Below are positions 6,401 through 6,450 of a DNA stretch of 6,450 bases, piece by piece. The DNA lies in the NCBI GenBank assembly GCA_938038165.1, contig CALHRB010000217.1, positions 1 to 6,450 on the forward strand, written 5' to 3'. The notes under the pieces were generated by a model that saw only the letters and a list, made by a program, of their open reading frames with translations, ran no database searches and was not told the DNA's origin. A program made the position numbers and the translations under genes. Each line of letters begins with the position of its first letter. Position 1 is the stretch's first letter. The stretch comes from Candidatus Kapaibacterium sp. Lineage in GTDB: Bacteria; Bacteroidota; Ignavibacteria; Kapaibacteriales; UBA2268.

Positions 6401-6432
6401 TAGTAACGATTATTATTTAGGAATTATTGTTA
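6401..6432. promoter_or_regulatory. Candidate operator upstream of the perR-like gene
   Basis: Two overlapping dyads lie 20-51 bases before the regulator start. First, TAACGATTATT (6404-6414) and AATTATTGTTA (6422-6432) are inverted repeats matching at 9 of 11 positions across a 7-base spacer. Second, TAGTAACGATTATTA (6401-6415) is a 7-1-7 element that matches the B. subtilis Per-box consensus TTATAATnATTATAA at 10 of 14 positions. In such AT-rich DNA partial matches are expected by chance, so this is a candidate only. No convincing -10/-35 pair or Bacteroidota TAnnTTTG promoter was seen in 6382-6450. Confidence 0.35.
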
Positions 6433-6450
6433 AATATATTAAAAATTTTT

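Overview
The window looks like chromosomal DNA from an AT-rich member of the Bacteroidota/Chlorobiota superphylum. Two secreted proteins end in type A C-terminal sorting domains of the type IX secretion system (T9SS), which is restricted to this group. Four of the five downstream start codons sit behind a recognisable Shine-Dalgarno (SD) sequence, and two of these are textbook AAGGAGG. Typical Bacteroidia use SD sequences sparingly, so a deeper lineage such as Ignavibacteria or Kapabacteria is my guess; this is inference and not proven by the window.

Layout. The left two thirds (1-4658, plus strand) is a tightly packed unit for cell-surface or secreted proteins. It starts with the 3' end of a gene whose product ends in a coiled coil. 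A 4-base ATGA overlap couples it to a 1032-residue mosaic T9SS cargo: Asp-box propeller, a Cys/His domain, a short beta-rich module, a GLUG-like beta-helix region and a sorting domain. After 28 bases comes a 432-residue T9SS cargo with Ig-like, PKD-like and beta-solenoid-like parts and its own sorting domain.

The right third (4775-6381, minus strand) is a compact peroxide-defence operon transcribed toward the left: a PerR-like Fur-family regulator, then a Dps ferroxidase/DNA-protection protein, then a Prx6-type peroxiredoxin. The gaps are 22 and 37 bases. The regulator would sense peroxide or iron, Dps would sequester iron using peroxide, and the peroxiredoxin would reduce peroxides. The two units converge on a 12-bp perfect hairpin at 4673-4703. 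Its T-run lies on the side that serves the minus-strand operon.

Most notable points: the PerR-like protein keeps all five regulatory-metal ligands of B. subtilis PerR at a constant offset but has lost the four-cysteine structural zinc site; the large T9SS protein carries an NCHxFAW...DHS...SKW...H module that looks like an unannotated Cys/His hydrolase-like domain; and a dyad plus a Per-box-like sequence lies upstream of the regulator. I found no CRISPR array, tRNA, rRNA, insertion sequence or obvious phage or defence system.
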